Shown piece after piece: positions 20,599 to 30,529 of a stretch of 64,000 bases of DNA (its first letter is position 1; each line of letters begins with the position of its first letter). A program made the position numbers and the translations under genes. This stretch comes from Chrysopilus asiliformis (taxonomy: Eukaryota; Arthropoda; Insecta; Diptera; Rhagionidae), in the NCBI GenBank assembly GCA_964034945.1, contig OZ035960.1, forward strand, positions 64,651,970 to 64,715,969, in the 5' to 3' direction. The notes beneath the pieces were generated by a model. The model saw only the letters and a list, made by a program, of their open reading frames with translations, was not told where the DNA came from and did not search any database.

Positions 20599-22968
20599 AT
20601 GTGCACCGACCTATTGAACTGTCTAGGATTTTCATTCTCATGGATATCCGGACCAGTTAAATATTTTCTCTACACGGGCGCCACATTGTCACTAATTTTC
20701 GGGGCAACGGTCCTACTAATACTACTACTAAAACTAAGAAACTGTATGGGACCAGCAAGTGCATTGACCACAGGACTGTTACTCACCCGAACCGTCAACG
20801 CTGAACTCATCCTATTTCAACAAGCCTATATGCCAACTTACAGTCAGGTGGAAACCATCAATATTCCACTGTTCGATAAAGAAATAAGAAACACTTTAGA
20901 AACCGTCATTCGTTTCGACCCATTAATTAATGGGCATAACTCAATTCAATTCGAATTAATACATGATTGCGATTACCCGCAACTTATGATACCGCACGTG
21001 GAAGATGAGTGTTTCCCCCTCAACCAAAATATTTTACGGCCTTTATATATTTGTAAGCCAAATTACCCAATCACCCCAATCATTCCAAAAAACCTAACAA
21101 AAAATGAACTCGCAAATATAAAGATAATTAAAAGTATATACCCAGCTTTCGGAAACGGCAACCTAACCCCGTCAAAGCCAGAGTCCAACAATACTTACGA
21201 GTGGCTTTGTGAAAAACCCTCTGTTAAAATACTGTTTCAAAACAATCAACAACTTGAAATTGAGATGGACAATTTGCCCCTATATATAACCTTTAATGAA
21301 ATAGAATTCCAAGACACCATTTCTGATTGTCGATCAGATTCTTGTCAAGTAGGATTTAAAGAACTTGCAGAAATGTACATAAAGAAATTCGATATGGTAA
21401 AGAGTAGTCGAACGAAACGGAACGCATGTCACAATATTGCACTTCTACCACTATTTCCCAGTGAATTCGGTGGAGAATGCTCGATAGACTTACAACCCAT
21501 AATCAATAAATTAAACAACGTAATTATGGAACTCAACATTGCAAATAACGAAACCGAATATAAATTCAAAATCGTAAAGCAATCCCTAGACAACCTGTAT
21601 AACTTCACCCTAATACAGGATAGAAAGTTCGAACTAATTACCCATTACTTGCAACAAGACACCCTATCGCGGGAAGGATCTCTGTCTATTGGCAAATATA
21701 TAGCGGAATTCAAGGACATAAAACTAAAGCAAGAGACTATTTTAAACAACATAGTCAGCCGAGCGCAGTCGACAGCACAATTAACTTTCAACGCTATCAG
21801 GGATCATATTTTGCTCCATACGTGGGCAACCGACTGCGCAAGGTACTCCCATTGCACCAGAGTAAATAGCTTCATAAAATCAAAGGTACTCTACTGGGAG
21901 GAATTACTATTACATAATTTCAACCCAAACATCAAACTCTGGGAAAAAGAAGGAAATATTTTCTTAAAATTTGAAGCGCCCAGGAACGTAATTTGGGACT
22001 ACAAAATAACCCCGGTACTCCCCGAGTTTCAAATCTCTAAAGGGTGCACCCCAACGGAATCAGGACTTATTTTCTGTAAAAAATGTTTCCAACAAAAATT
22101 TAAATTTTTAACTATTAACGCCAATGGAACAAATAACCATTTCGGTTTAACACTCAAAAATCGGGTTCTCTTAACAGAATTCGATTTTGAAACAAATTGT
22201 CTAGTGGAAAAAATTGAGGATAGATATTTGGAAGTAGGAGGAGTATGTTTACATTATCAAAACGATAATATGGTCATGATCCCCCATGCACACTGCGAAG
22301 GTGACTCAACCATTAGTACATCCTTCCTAGTTACACGGATCAATGTCCCAAATATAAAACATCGTAACATCGAAGTAAAAACAAACTTTCAACTGGAATT
22401 CGAACTATTCAAAGAAACCAAAAACCATATACCACTCGTCAACCAATCTTTAAACCAAAACCTCCAACAGATAATAAAAGAACTCACCAAAACCCATACC
22501 AGGGAAATAAACCTGATCCGCACCTCTAAAGATATAATAAAAACTACTTTCAATATAAATTTGTTCCTAAGTTCCATAAACACAGTCATGATAACCATGA
22601 TCTCCCTATGGCTCTCCCGAAACTCAAGGCTGATGACACTAATATTTTTGTATATTAAGCAATTAGGTAACTGTTTTGCGTCGAGATACGCACAGGAAAC
22701 TTTTTCTGCAGCAATTGAGTATGAACCCAAAACCCTCGGGGACCCAAACACCCGTTTTCATCACCATTTTAGTGGCTTCCAAAAAGATTGGGGCTACAAA
22801 AATTTTACAATCCACTCTGATATCGAACAGTACGACCTTGTTGGAAACTACCTGATTGTAAAAATAGCGGCAGACGGACCATTCTACCTATTCTCCGAGG
22901 TGAGGAACTGGTCAAGGAGGGACTCGATAACAGAGACAAGTGGCAATGTAACAGGAAGTACAACGTAA
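20599..22968 (+). CDS. Env-like membrane glycoprotein (789 aa), intact
   Basis: The frame has a hydrophobic N-terminal segment (about residues 20-45, FLYTGATLSLIFGATVLLIL) ahead of an ectodomain rich in Cys and N-glycosylation sequons. A furin-type site RTKR sits at residues 271-274, dividing a ~274-residue surface part from a ~515-residue transmembrane part. A hydrophobic segment near 650-690 (LFLSSINTVMITMISLWL, LMTLIFLYI) is the likely membrane anchor, followed by a ~100-residue tail. Position after a splice acceptor and before the 3' LTR is that of env. The envelope class was not determined by eye. No stop or frameshift breaks it. The extended C-terminal tail beyond the anchor is longer than I would expect. 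Confidence 0.75.
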   Translation: MCTDLLNCLGFSFSWISGPVKYFLYTGATLSLIFGATVLLILLLKLRNCMGPASALTTGLLLTRTVNAELILFQQAYMPTYSQVETINIPLFDKEIRNTLETVIRFDPLINGHNSIQFELIHDCDYPQLMIPHVEDECFPLNQNILRPLYICKPNYPITPIIPKNLTKNELANIKIIKSIYPAFGNGNLTPSKPESNNTYEWLCEKPSVKILFQNNQQLEIEMDNLPLYITFNEIEFQDTISDCRSDSCQVGFKELAEMYIKKFDMVKSSRTKRNACHNIALLPLFPSEFGGECSIDLQPIINKLNNVIMELNIANNETEYKFKIVKQSLDNLYNFTLIQDRKFELITHYLQQDTLSREGSLSIGKYIAEFKDIKLKQETILNNIVSRAQSTAQLTFNAIRDHILLHTWATDCARYSHCTRVNSFIKSKVLYWEELLLHNFNPNIKLWEKEGNIFLKFEAPRNVIWDYKITPVLPEFQISKGCTPTESGLIFCKKCFQQKFKFLTINANGTNNHFGLTLKNRVLLTEFDFETNCLVEKIEDRYLEVGGVCLHYQNDNMVMIPHAHCEGDSTISTSFLVTRINVPNIKHRNIEVKTNFQLEFELFKETKNHIPLVNQSLNQNLQQIIKELTKTHTREINLIRTSKDIIKTTFNINLFLSSINTVMITMISLWLSRNSRLMTLIFLYIKQLGNCFASRYAQETFSAAIEYEPKTLGDPNTRFHHHFSGFQKDWGYKNFTIHSDIEQYDLVGNYLIVKIAADGPFYLFSEVRNWSRRDSITETSGNVTGSTT

Positions 22969-24808
22969 CCAGGAATACAACTGATGAAGTATAATTTAAA
23001 AAAAAAAAAAAAAAAAATCCATACATATCAAAATTAAAATAAATTCCATAATCATGATCTAACAACATATTACTTTCCAGACACACTAGTACCAATCTTG
23101 CTTACCCATCATAACCATCGGGTACAAATTGACCCTGACGATAGAAATCGATGGAAGCGAAAAACACTCAAGCCAAACACATCATAACCATCATGTATTC
23201 CACGGATTAGGAACCCTAACCTCTAACACCAGAGGACTCCAAGACCGTCAAAATAACGAGGACTCGTCAAAGTCTACCTCCAGGAAGTAAAACAATAAGA
23301 CAACCTAACAGAAACACCAGAGGACTCCAAGACCGTCAAAATAACGAGGACTCGTCAAAGTCTACCACCAGGAAGTAAAACAATAAGACAACCTAACAGA
23401 AGGTCCAATACAAAAAAAAAAAAAAAAAAAAAATAATAATATATAATAATATCATAAATACAATATATTAACCATAAATGAACTATATATATAAAAAAAA
23501 AAAAAAAAAAAAAAATTTTTTTTTTCTTAAGTACAGTAGAAATCAATTAGTACCTTAGATATCATGTTATGGTTCTGGTTTAATCATTTATTAATACAGT
23601 TGTTATGTTAAGGTTTTTATTTAGAACATTAAAATTTTGTCAAGTAAATAAGCACTTAACTTTATTAATATTTATTTTTAAAGTTACTATGCTTTCTAGT
23701 TAGTTTCGAGTTCCGATCGAATTGAGGTTTGGAAAAGATTGCGTGTCAAAATATTCGTTTTCTTATCGATGAAGATGTTTACTTTGATTTTATTACTTGG
23801 ATATCGATGTCGATGATTAAGCTGTGGTCCACTTGAAATATTTCTTGGAGATTGAAATTGTTTATAAATGAAAATGTTTAGTAATTGATCCACTTGAAAT
23901 ATTTCTTGGAGATTGAAATTGTTTATAAATGAAAATGTTTAGTAATTGATCCACTTGAAATATTTCTTGGAGATTGAAATTGTTTATAAATGAAAATGTT
24001 TAGTAATTGATACACTTGAAATATTTCGTGGAGATTGAAATTGTTTATAAATAAAAATATTTAGTAACTGATATGGGGTGGTCCATAACAATCAAAACAA
24101 AATATTAGTACTTGGTAGAACGTAGTTAACTTAGATATCAATTAGTACCTTAGATATCAAAACAAAATATTAGTACTTGGTAGAACGTAGTTAACTTTAT
24201 ATAACTTTATACTAGAGCAAGCAAAAGCAATATTTAACAATTTGAAAACTTGACCTAAATTCATAGATAACCTGCGGGTACCGTTGAGCATGGGGTCGCA
24301 CCAAAGTTATCTGGGCACCGCGAGAACGTCCCCGGGAACGTCTCCGTAAGCTTGGTATAATAAAAAAAAAAAAAAAAAAAAAAAAAAGGGGGACTAATAT
24401 ACCCTACTGAGAGTTTAACAGCCTGGGTCGCAACTGGCCGATGACACAATGAGCCATGCTACTCAATTAAAGGGTTTCCCGCCCATAACGAGGATTATAT
24501 TTATGAATATTAAAATAAAAGAGAGCATTGAGCATCAGTCACGGTCCAGAATAGCAGACACCAAGGATTATATAAAAAAAAAAAAAAAAAAAATATATAT
24601 ATTTTTTTTTAACAATGCAAGGCTGACGGAACACCACCGGTGACCGTAACGTAATTTTTAGAAAAACACGGAGCACCCCTGCTCAGCGGCGCCCCCATGT
24701 ATAACTACAAAATTATTAATTCTCAAACTCACTCAAAGAAAAATACAGTGTCGTTCCAGGAAATTCGTAGTAGCGGTTAGTATCCTTTTATACCGGATAC
24801 TAACTTCT
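22969..24808 (+). repeat. Non-coding 3' region with A-runs and short tandem repeats
   Basis: About 1.8 kb with no supported ORF. It holds five A-homopolymers of roughly 18-27 bases (near 22998, 23409, 23492, 24361, 24571). There is a ~74-bp direct duplication at 23232-23305 and 23309-23400 (GAGGACTCCAAGACCGTCAA), about four 66-bp units at 23830-24065 (CACTTGAAATATTTCTTGGA), and a duplicated AAAACAAAATATTAGTACTT segment at 24096-24190. RT/IN sequence may have been replaced by this material. Confidence 0.7.
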
Positions 24809-24823
24809 TCGAGGGGGGAGTGA
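24809..24823 (+). promoter_or_regulatory. Polypurine tract
   Basis: TCGAGGGGGGAGTGA lies directly before the 3' LTR, the place of the plus-strand primer in reverse transcription. Its retention supports that the element is still copied in trans. Confidence 0.8.
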
Positions 24824-25441
24824 TGTGACGGCCCTGACCGTCACCCCTTAATATCGCACTGCCGGCCCTGGCGGGCGGGAATGAAATATGCTTATTAAGC
24901 ATAAACATTTCCGTCGGCCAGAGGCGAAACCCGACGCCGCTAGCATCGTAAACAACAAAATGCTTACGATGCAAACAAGTGGCTGTGCATGGGTTTGGCT
25001 GATGCTAAGAAAACGCGCTGACACTGCGAATTCCCTCGAACGACGCCAACAGCTCAAGCGCTGTTGGCAAGAAGTAGACTCACTCTTGTTTGAATCTCCG
25101 AGCTGTTAGCATTCTTGTTACAATCGTCGAACCGAGTGCTTAATATTTAGTAAAGTTATTTTATTGTTTAAAGTAATTGATCAAATATTTCCTGTGTTTT
25201 AATATTTAGTAAAGTTATTTTATTGTTTAAAGTAATTGATCAAATATTTCCTGTGTTTTAATATTTAGTAAAGTTATTTTATCGTTTAAAGTAATTGATC
25301 AAATATTTCCTGTGTTTTAATATTTAGTAAAGTTATTTTATCGTTTAAAGTAATTGATCAAATATTTCCTGTGTTTAAATAAATTGTAAGTTATTTAAAT
25401 TGTGTTGTTTAATTCATCCATCCTCCGAAGGGAACACGACA
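24824..25441 (+). repeat. 3' LTR of the env element (618 bp)
   Basis: Same ends, length, hairpins and four 59-bp units as the 5' LTR; no difference was noticed. It is followed by AACT (25442-25445), the target duplication, and the last five bases of the gypsy LTR. Confidence 0.93.
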
Positions 25442-25450
25442 AACTCTACA

Positions 25451-25842
25451 CTTCTTTTATAATGTGGTTGCTATGGGAAAAAGTGCAAATCTAACCGACG
25501 AAACTATAATATCATACATAATTTCGGGCATTGGCGATGATCAAATTAAAAATGTTTTAGTTGCGTCCTACTGTATTTCCTTAACGCAATTATTAGAACA
25601 GGTAAAAAAAATATGAAGCTATAAACCAACAACAAAGCGTGAGAGAGAAATTCACCACGGGAGAGAGGCTGCGTACCCACACAATGACAGGCGGAGCTGA
25701 AACTGAGAGTGTGAATGCACTAGCACCTCAAGTTCAAATAGCCACAAGGAGGGACACGGTGTGTTTCCGCTGCGGGAAAAAGGGGTATTTAAGTCATCAG
25801 TGCTTTTGGTCGGGTTACAAAGAAAGTAGATTTTACAATTAA
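25451..25842 (+). pseudogene. Old retroelement gag, right part with zinc knuckle
   Basis: Continues the capsid-like frame of 12817-12945: MGKSANLTDETIISYIISGI and VLVASYCISLTQLLEQV. One extra base in an A-run near 25602-25608 shifts the frame. The second frame (to 25842) carries VREKFTTGERL and a CCHC knuckle CFRCGKKGYLSHQC, then stops. This is the right half of the Gag that was split by the gypsy insertion. Confidence 0.78.
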
Positions 25843-25881
25843 GAGCCGCCATATTATTGAGATATGGGGGACACTAATTTA

Positions 25882-26414
25882 AACATAACAAAAGCTATAA
25901 TTGCCAATCTGGCAATTATTGAAAACCCGTATGGTGATTTAAGTGAACAGTTGTATCAAAATTCCACTTTGAAGTCAAATTTTCCAATAAGATTTTTTAA
26001 AATTTATTCCAATCGGATTTTCATGTATGGGAGTTTTATGTAGAATTATATCCTTAATAACTTTTGTTCTTGGACTTTTTTGATAAAATTCACCGTTTTT
26101 GAGATATTCAGAAAAAAAAATTTTCGTTCGTATGGGGAGTACCTCCCCTAATGGTCCATTTTTGCCCATTAACGAACTTAGCCTCACATTTTACAAAAAA
26201 CGGATCTGTGCAAAATTTCAAGTCTCTAGCTCAATCCGTGCGCCCGCAATCCGCGCCACAGACAGACAGACGGACGGACATGGAAAATTCAACTTTTTTC
26301 ATCATTCTAAACACACTGGTGTAATTCATTTTTGTGTGCGATGACGGGATCTTGGCGTTACAAACGGTAAGGCAAAGTTAGTATACCCTTTGGTTTCACC
26401 ATACGTGTATAAAA
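25882..26414 (+). mobile_element. mini-me/DINE-1-like repeat
   Basis: Plus copy, ends AACATAACAAAAGC and CGTGTATAAAA, short (GACR)n at about 26261-26280. Flanked by the 50-bp tandem units. Confidence 0.8.
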
Positions 26415-26461
26415 ACCCGCTAAAGCCGCCATATTATTGAGATATGGGGGACACTAATTTA

Positions 26462-27025
26462 AACATAACAAAAGCTATAATTGCCAATCTGGCAATTATT
26501 GAAAACCCGTATGGTGATTTAATTGAACGGCGTATCAAAATTCCACTTTGAAGTCAAACTTTCCAATAAGATTTTTTTAAAACTTGTTCCAATTGGATTT
26601 TGATGTATGGAACTTTAATGTAGAATCATGTCCTAAACAATTTTTGTTCTTGGACTTTTTTGATAAGATGCACCGTTTTTGAGATATTCGCAAAAAACGT
26701 TTTCGTTCGTATGGGGGGTACCCCCCCTAATGGTCCATTTTTGCCCATTAACGAACTTAGCCTCGCATTTTACGAAAAACGAATCTGCGCAAAATTTCAA
26801 GTCTCTAGCTCAATCCGTGCGCCCGCAATCCGCGCCACAGACAGACAGACGGACAGACGGACAGACAGACGGACAGACAGACGGACGGACATGCTAAATT
26901 CAACTTTTTTCATCATTCTAAACACACTGGTGTAATTCATTTTTTTGTGCGATGACGGGATCTTGGCGTTACAAACGGTAAGGCAAAGTTAATATACCCT
27001 TTGGTTTCACCATACGGGTATAAAA
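26462..27025 (+). mobile_element. mini-me/DINE-1-like repeat
   Basis: Plus copy with a longer (GACR)n tract at about 26838-26890. Same flank (CACTAATTTA) as the copy at 25882, supporting block duplication. Confidence 0.8.
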
Positions 27026-28736
27026 ACCCACTAGAGCCGCCATATTATTGGGATATGGGGGACACTAAACTGAAAACCCACTAGAGCCGCCATATTATTG
27101 AGATATGGGGGACACTAATTTGAAACCCCACTAGAGCCGCCATATTATTGAGATATGGAGGACACTAATTTGAAAACCTACTAGAGCCGCCATATTATTG
27201 AGATATGGGGGACACTAATTTGGGGGACATGGGGGACACTCAAATTAACTATAAAAGAAAGTCCCTAATAAAGCTGGTATGTTTATAACGCAGGAATTTT
27301 ATAAGCATTGAAATACGGTGTATTAACTTCGTTGAGATTGAGTTTCCTACATTTGTGAGCTATCATCGAGGACGATGAAGGGTCGGATGGCCGAATGTAG
27401 AACCACTGATAACAAGATTAAAATCCCTGATCTTGAGACAGATTGAGAACAACTGCTAAGAGACAATAGGTCTGTTCGATATGAGTCCTGGACTTACTTG
27501 GAGTAAAAATTTTTACTCCACAAAATGGCGGATTTTCTTACTCTGAATTTGTTTTTATCGAACAGCTTGGAGTAAATTCAGAGTAAGTCACGTTTGAACT
27601 GTCAATGTTGAGGTTAAGTTTTCCGTTTGTGTACAACATTTTTAAAATTAATATCAAGGAACTAATCATATTTAATTTGATTTCTGATGATTTCGATCAA
27701 TATGAATTAAGTGAAGACGACTTTTTAAGTGAAGACGAGGAAGAAATCGTCCGCACAAAAAGGAATTGCATAAAAAATTATTTTGAAGAAGTTGTTCCGC
27801 CGTATTCAGAGGAGGAGTTTGTCCGTCATTTTCGAATCAACCGATCCTTGTTTCACTCATTAGTGGACAAATTCGAAAAAAGCATGGAGTTATTCAGCCG
27901 GAAAGCAAATTGCAATCTTTCTCTGGTTTGCTGGACACGAAGCGTGTGCTTTTCGAGACTTTGCTGACCGCTTCGATATTTCTTTATCCACTGCATGCCT
28001 GATAATTCGACGCTACGCAATGTTTATTTCACAGTTGTCTTCATCAGTAATTACTTGGCCATCAGCGGAAGAAAGAAAATGTAGTGTTGATTATTGGAGA
28101 CATACAAAAGGGATTGACGGAATTATAGGTAATAATTTTGCATTTATATACAGTAGGGTGTTTCATTTTTCCAAAGATGTGATTTTCATATGACTTTGCT
28201 TACGCCCCGAGTCTCAGTGATGAAATATATATATATGCCAAATTTTAAGAAGATTGGATAATATTTAGGGGTGGCACACTTTGATCACTTTTCGTCAAAC
28301 TACCTAGTCTAGCCATAAATACTGACACAAGGAAAAATTGATGCCAAATGAGAACGCATTGGTATTTTTCAAAACTTTTTTTTTATATTTATTGGGCCAC
28401 ACAACAGCCACAAATCATAGAACACATTATTCGAAAATACCCCCATTTGATTTAACACCACGCCTTTAACGATGGAGCCAACAGGGCTGCAAAATACGCG
28501 CTCGATCTATTTGAAAGTTGTTCAAAGCGGTTTGATTCCTGCTGCATGGATTCAATGTTAGCGATTGTTTTTTAGTACACCATATTCTCTAAAGTAGATC
28601 ATAGTTTATAGTCCAACACGTTGAGTTATTCAACTCTTCGCTTCTAATGAAATCATAAATTTGATTTTGAAACATTTTTTGTGGTCATTTGGCTTTTTGA
28701 GCCAGAAATGAATCCTGTGGGAAATTCCAGTCCCCA

Positions 28737-29259
28737 TTTTTATATCCGTATGGTGAAACCAAAGGGTATATTAACTTTGCCTTACCGTTTGTAACGCCAA
28801 GATCCCGTCATCACACACAAAAATGAATTACACCAGTGTGTTTAGAATGATAAAAATAATTGATTTTTGCATGTCCGTCCGTCTGTCTGTCTGTGGCGCG
28901 GATTGCGGGCGCACGGATTGAGCTAGAGACTTGAAATTTTGCGTGGATCCGTTTTTCGTAAAATGCGAGGCTAAGTTCGTTAACGGGCAAAAATTGACCA
29001 TTAGGGGGGGTACCCCCCATACGAACGAAAACGTTTTTTGCGAATATCTCAAAAACGGTGCATCTTATCAAAAAAGTCCAAGAACAAAAGTTATTTAGGA
29101 TATGATTCTACATAAAACTCTCATACATCAAAATCCGATTGGAATAAATTTTAAAAATTTTTATTGGAAAGTTTGACTTCATACGAAGACTTGATACGAA
29201 TATCACCATACGGGTCTCCAATGATTGCCAGATAGGCAATTATAGCTTTTGTTATGTTT
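28737..29259 (-). mobile_element. mini-me/DINE-1-like repeat, minus copy
   Basis: Runs from TATATCCGTATGGTG to GCTTTTGTTATG, with a short (GTCY)n at about 28873-28893. It abuts the next repeat family at 29260. Confidence 0.8.
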
Positions 29260-30300
29260 AAAAGCTTTTATTTAGCTCGCTATCTTGTCTGTTTGTCTGT
29301 TTGTTTGTTTGTCGGGGTCAAATCTTGCAATCAAATTTTGACCCACTTCCACTTGTCCGATTGACTTGAAATTTTGCACACTTATATAAGTCCGATGACA
29401 ATACAATGTTTTCACTACTTCGTCCTTGTAAGGATAACGGAAGGTCCTGTAAGGATAACGTGATTATCCTTTTCTCCAAATTTTCCGGAAAAAAATCTAT
29501 TCTGGGGGTTTTTGGGGTCGCTGAATCCGAATCTGTCATTACAAAGTCAGTAAGGATAACGGAAGGTCCTGTAAGGATAACGTGATTATCCTTTTCTCCA
29601 AATTTTCCGGAAAAAAATCTATTCTGGGGGTTTTTGGGGTCGCTGAATCCGAATCTGTCATTAAAAAGTCAGTAAGGATAACGGAAGGTCCTGTAAGGAT
29701 AACGTGATTATCCTTTTCTCCAAATTTTCCGGAAAAAATCTATTCTGGGGGTTTTTGGGGTCGCTGAATCCGAATCTGTCATTAAAAAGTCAGTAAGGAT
29801 AACGGAAGGTCCTGTAAGGATAACGTGATTATCCTTTTCTCCAAATTTTCCGGAAAAAAATCTATTCTGGGGGTTTTTGGGGTCGCTGAATCCGAATCTG
29901 TCATTAAAAAGTCAGTAAGGATAACGGAAGGTCCTGTAAGGATAACGTGATTATCCCTTTCTCCAAATTTTCCGGAAAAAAATCTATTCTGGGGGTTTTT
30001 GGGGTCGCTGAATACGATTCTCAAGTTAAAAAGCCTGTAAGGACATCTTAAATGTAAGGATATATATTCGAAGACTAAAAAGAACAAAATAAAAAAAATA
30101 AAAAAAAAATTTTAAAAAAAGCTTTTATTAAAAAAGAATGCACTAAAAAGAAAAAAATAATTTTCTGGACGCTGTGTATCACAAACATAAAAGCTTTTAA
30201 AAAGCTTTTATGTTTGTGATACACAGCGTCCAGAAAATTATTTTTTTCTTTTTAGTGCACTCTTTTTTAATAAAAGCTTTTTTTAAAAAAAAAAATTTTA
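29260..30300 (+). mobile_element. Repeat family 2, copy A: 121-bp tandem units plus long palindrome
   Basis: Starts AAAAGCTTTTATTTAGCTCG, then a (GTTT/GTCT)n tract (29287-29311), a CCGATTGACTTGAAATTTTG segment, and about five ~121-bp units at 29425-30020 (GTAAGGATAACGGAAGGTCC). It finishes in a long palindrome at about 30117-30290 whose ~85-bp arms (GCACTAAAAAGAAAAAAATA, GGACGCTGTGTATCACAAA) meet with almost no spacer. Same family as 35160-35950, inverted. Non-coding. Confidence 0.75.
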
Positions 30301-30529
30301 TTTTTTTTGAATAAGTTTTCGTTTACATGCCTAACTATACATTTTAAACAGTTTCTTGAGCAAATTTGGCTGCCGTTTGCGCTTCTTTTTCACAAAAAGG
30401 CTCAAAAACAATTTTCATGACTTCATGCCTCCAAAAGTCCACCCCCGGAAGTTCAGACCTTAAGTCGTTGAACTATAGACCCGTTGGACTATAGTGAGCA
30501 TGATTTGCCAAAAAGACACCAAAATATTG
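30301..30529. other. Internal sequence of the 2.8-kb element
   Basis: Unassigned sequence between the palindrome and the right inverted-repeat arm. Read on the minus strand there is a short open stretch near 30350-30450 (VDFWRHEVMKIVFEPF) that could be a transposase remnant, but I could not support an assignment. Confidence 0.3.

Larger units (their letters stand above)
18122..25441 (+). mobile_element. Env-carrying LTR element lacking RT/RNaseH/integrase
   Basis: A 7.3-kb LTR element in plus orientation with two 618-bp LTRs, a 4-bp target duplication AACT, a primer-binding site, leader hairpin, splice donor and acceptor, three ORFs (141, 239 and 789 codons) and a polypurine tract. No reverse transcriptase, RNase H or integrase motif is present in any frame between the LTRs, so it should be mobilised in trans. 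Features point to an errantivirus relative. The intact env and like LTRs argue for recent movement. It inserted into the gypsy 5' LTR. Confidence 0.88.
12946..25450 (-). mobile_element. Ty3/gypsy LTR retrotransposon on minus strand, interrupted
   Basis: A gypsy element in minus orientation with 160-bp LTRs and one gag-pol ORF. The left LTR is complete (12946-13105). The right (5') LTR is split by the env-bearing element: 155 bp at 17967-18121 and the last 5 bp at 25446-25450. A 4-bp target duplication CTTC flanks it (12942-12945 and 25451-25454). The LTRs differ at one position noticed by eye (TATCGCCTGG against TATCGACTGG), so insertion is recent. Confidence 0.9.
25843..27235 (+). repeat. 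~50-bp tandem units interleaved with mini-me copies
   Basis: Units reading roughly ACCCACTAGAGCCGCCATAT...GGGGGACACTAATTTG occur at 25843-25881, 26415-26461, and four times head-to-tail at about 27022-27230. The first two are each directly followed by a mini-me copy. The pattern suggests duplication of a (unit + mini-me) block or repeated insertion at equivalent places. The stretch 27236-27467 has no recognised feature. Confidence 0.8.

Noticed and set aside
18075..25109. Paired 65-73-codon ORFs in both LTRs of the env element (MLIKHKHFRRPEAKPD and minus partners)
   Set aside because: Their identity reflects LTR duplication; overlapping frames on both strands and no recognisable domain.
29425..30020. 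CRISPR-like appearance of regularly spaced repeats
   Set aside because: The whole ~121-bp unit repeats with no unique spacers, and the window is eukaryotic.
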